NCBI GenBank assembly: GCA_022560025.1
Contig: JAFISE010000283.1
Span: 1 to 29,399, forward strand
Length of the DNA: 29,399 nt
Reading direction: 5' to 3'
Origin: Stagonosporopsis chrysanthemi
Lineage: Eukaryota; Ascomycota; Dothideomycetes; Pleosporales; Didymellaceae
Shown here: positions 28,289 through 29,399 of the stretch, piece after piece
How positions within the stretch are numbered: the first letter of the stretch is position 1
Layout of the letters: each line of letters opens with the position of its first letter
Position numbers and translations under genes: made by a program
Notes under the pieces: model-generated
What the model was told of the DNA's origin: nothing
The model's database searches: none
What the model saw: the letters and a program-made list of their open reading frames with translations, nothing else

Positions 28289-28450
28289 TGTCAAATGGAC
28301 GGTGTTCGTGAAGAACCCGGCGCGTCGGTACGTCGACCGATCAGGGGTCGCCAGGTACCACCCGGCAACTTTTGATTGGCTGAACGTCTACCAGCCCCGC
28401 GAACTCCAATATTTTAGGAGTTTCGTCCGATACAAGAACAGACAGAACTA
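28289..28450 (-). mobile_element. LTR fragment related to the Copia LTR at 17501, opposite plus-strand orientation
   Basis: From TGTCAAATGG onward the plus strand aligns with the reverse complement of 17501-17701. Shared blocks include GTTCGTGAAGAACC, ATCAGG-GTC-CCAGGT and GATTGGCT, then a TTTTAG/GATTTTGAGG region. The far end is not clear after about 28450. No internal retrotransposon sequence is next to it, so it is a solo or partial LTR of a related subfamily. The element it came from would read left to right, opposite to the one at 17501-21985. The strand column follows the plus-strand complement of the LTR as listed at 17501 and should be read with that in mind. Confidence 0.65.
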
Positions 28451-28769
28451 GGCTGGTAAAAAAGGTTGTGGTACCATACCAAAGGTTAAGGTTGGGTCCT
28501 GCCCCACGTTGGGTAGCCGACTTGGAAGGCAGCAGGTACGTGATTACTTACTGCGACAACCTTTACATGGCAGGGAACCAACAGGTTGGAGTGCAAGCAC
28601 TGACCTTTCTTGCCTTCTTTTGTACTAGCCCCGGATTGACTCCGTGACTACCCCTGCACTTACCCCTTTGAGCCATCTCGACTAAGTGACCTCTGCTGCC
28701 GTGTTGAACCTCCCATCTCTTGTAACTATTGCAACTACGGGGCGTAGCACTGATTCTACCGTGTCCGTG
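28451..28769. other. Region before the Fot/pogo-type transposase, no gene
   Basis: No coding potential. The left terminal inverted repeat of the transposon should lie here or slightly downstream, but without its right end I cannot fix it. A TA at 28757-28758 just before CCGTGTCCGTGCGCG is one candidate. Confidence 0.35.
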
Positions 28770-28803
28770 CGCGTAACGACCGGATTCGCGTAACGACCGA
28801 ATC
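28770..28803 (+). repeat. Two tandem 17-bp units upstream of the transposase
   Basis: CGCGTAACGACCGGATT followed directly by CGCGTAACGACCGAATC. Tandem subterminal motifs of this kind commonly serve as transposase binding sites in Fot/pogo-type elements. They lie 43 bp before the ATG. Confidence 0.6.
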
Positions 28804-28846
28804 ATCATAACTACACCATATTTTGACGCGTCGTATCTCAATAACC

Positions 28847-29399
28847 ATGGCAGCTATTGACAAAGCGCTTGCAGCAATTGATGCGCTGAAACCAGGCGAA
28901 AAACTTGTGTATCAGACTTTTGCTACCAGGTTTGGCGTTAATCGCGTAACTCTAGCCCGGAGACACAAGTGTGCACAGCAAGATCGGGAGACTAAGAACA
29001 TCAATCAACAACGGCTCGACCCACAACAGGAGATAGAGCTTGTTAAGTATATAGAAGAGCTTATTAGGCGTCACTTACCACCCACAAGAGAGATGATTCA
29101 AAATTTCGCGTCACCAATCGCTCAAAATCCAGTCTCCGAGAGCTGGGTTACGCGCTTCATCAACCGGCACTCTATCCATCTCATCTCGCGTTACTCCACC
29201 GGCATGGATCGCCAGCGTCACGACGCCGATTCCTACGATAAATACCAGCTCTACTTCAACCTACTGCAGCAGAAAATCTCCGAATACTCTATTGAGAGTC
29301 GCCACACATACAATATGGATGAGAAAGGCTTCATGATTGGGAAGACGGGTAGGACAAAACACATCTTCAGCAAGCGTATGTGGATGAAGGGTGAGGTCA
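28847..29399 (+). CDS. Fot/pogo-type (Tc1/mariner superfamily) transposase, N-terminal part
   Basis: Open from ATG 28847 to the window end (184 codons, no stop). Residues 1-45 form a psq-type helix-turn-helix (FGVNRVTLARRH). Residues ~55-120 match the CENP-B/Tc5-type DNA-binding domain (ESWVTRFINRH). NMDEKGFMIG at 156-165 carries the first Asp (D158) of the DDE catalytic triad, in the form typical of fungal Fot-like elements. The remaining two catalytic residues lie outside the window. No stops and normal composition suggest a recent insertion not touched by RIP, in contrast to the neighbouring remnants. It would cut and paste its own element at TA dinucleotides, as known for the family. Confidence 0.88.
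   Translation, partial: MAAIDKALAAIDALKPGEKLVYQTFATRFGVNRVTLARRHKCAQQDRETKNINQQRLDPQQEIELVKYIEELIRRHLPPTREMIQNFASPIAQNPVSESWVTRFINRHSIHLISRYSTGMDRQRHDADSYDKYQLYFNLLQQKISEYSIESRHTYNMDEKGFMIGKTGRTKHIFSKRMWMKGEV

Noticed and set aside
1..29399. CRISPR arrays, rRNA and tRNA genes
   Set aside because: None seen; the repeats are satellites, and no tRNA or rRNA signature was found by eye.

Overview
The window is nuclear DNA of a filamentous ascomycete (Pezizomycotina). The evidence is three short introns of 48-52 nt in a Zn2Cys6 regulator, Copia, Tc1 and Fot/pogo elements, blocks of TpA-rich DNA with almost no CpA/TpG (the footprint of repeat-induced point mutation, RIP), and a RecQ-type telomere-linked helicase. 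Only one gene looks like ordinary host content, the regulator at 23262-25637, and its last intron has a broken donor site. The rest is accessory, probably subtelomeric or from a transposon-rich compartment.

The window is dominated by one protein family, present in five states. It has an OrsD-like (DUF3505-type) N-terminus with two C2H2 fingers and, I infer, a tyrosine-recombinase (YR) catalytic domain. The states are: a frameshifted remnant (1-302); an intact 872-aa stand-alone version, copy A (748-3366); an intact 1557-aa version fused to a RecQ-like helicase, copy B (5854-10527); a truncated version, copy C (14247-15792); and a RIP-damaged version, copy D (16225-17500). Both full-length proteins keep R...K...R...GH/SH-x8-Y in the order and with the H-to-Y spacing of YR enzymes. 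Copies A and D have homologous ~435-445-bp leaders that begin at the same motif, CTAGAGCTA. Copy A abuts the OrsD remnant there and copy D abuts the open reading frame of copy C. The same 9-mer recurs 318 nt after the copy A stop codon. I infer a Crypton-like, terminal-repeat-free transposon that integrates at a short site, sometimes inside members of its own family. The helicase fusion could be a telomere-linked derivative of it.

Layout. 1-3700: OrsD remnant and transposon copy A. 3838-10527: divergent gene pair, a 604-aa protein of unknown function (minus) and the YR-RecQ helicase (plus), sharing a 201-bp promoter. 10528-13135: GC-rich, G4-prone satellites starting with a telomere-like tract, then a 24-bp purine minisatellite and a 313-nt stretch with no C on the plus strand. 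13136-14246: two LTR-like solo elements and AT-rich filler. 14247-17500: copy C interrupted by copy D. 17501-21985: degenerate Copia element (minus) with one LTR, its 5' end joined to a Tc1/mariner transposase fragment (to 22192). 23262-25637: Zn2Cys6 regulator (minus). 25638-28288: non-coding, largely RIP-like, with an inverted repeat. 28289-28450: Copia-related LTR piece. 28847-end: start of an intact Fot/pogo-type transposase that runs off the window.

Family assignments come from motif recognition, not from database searches.
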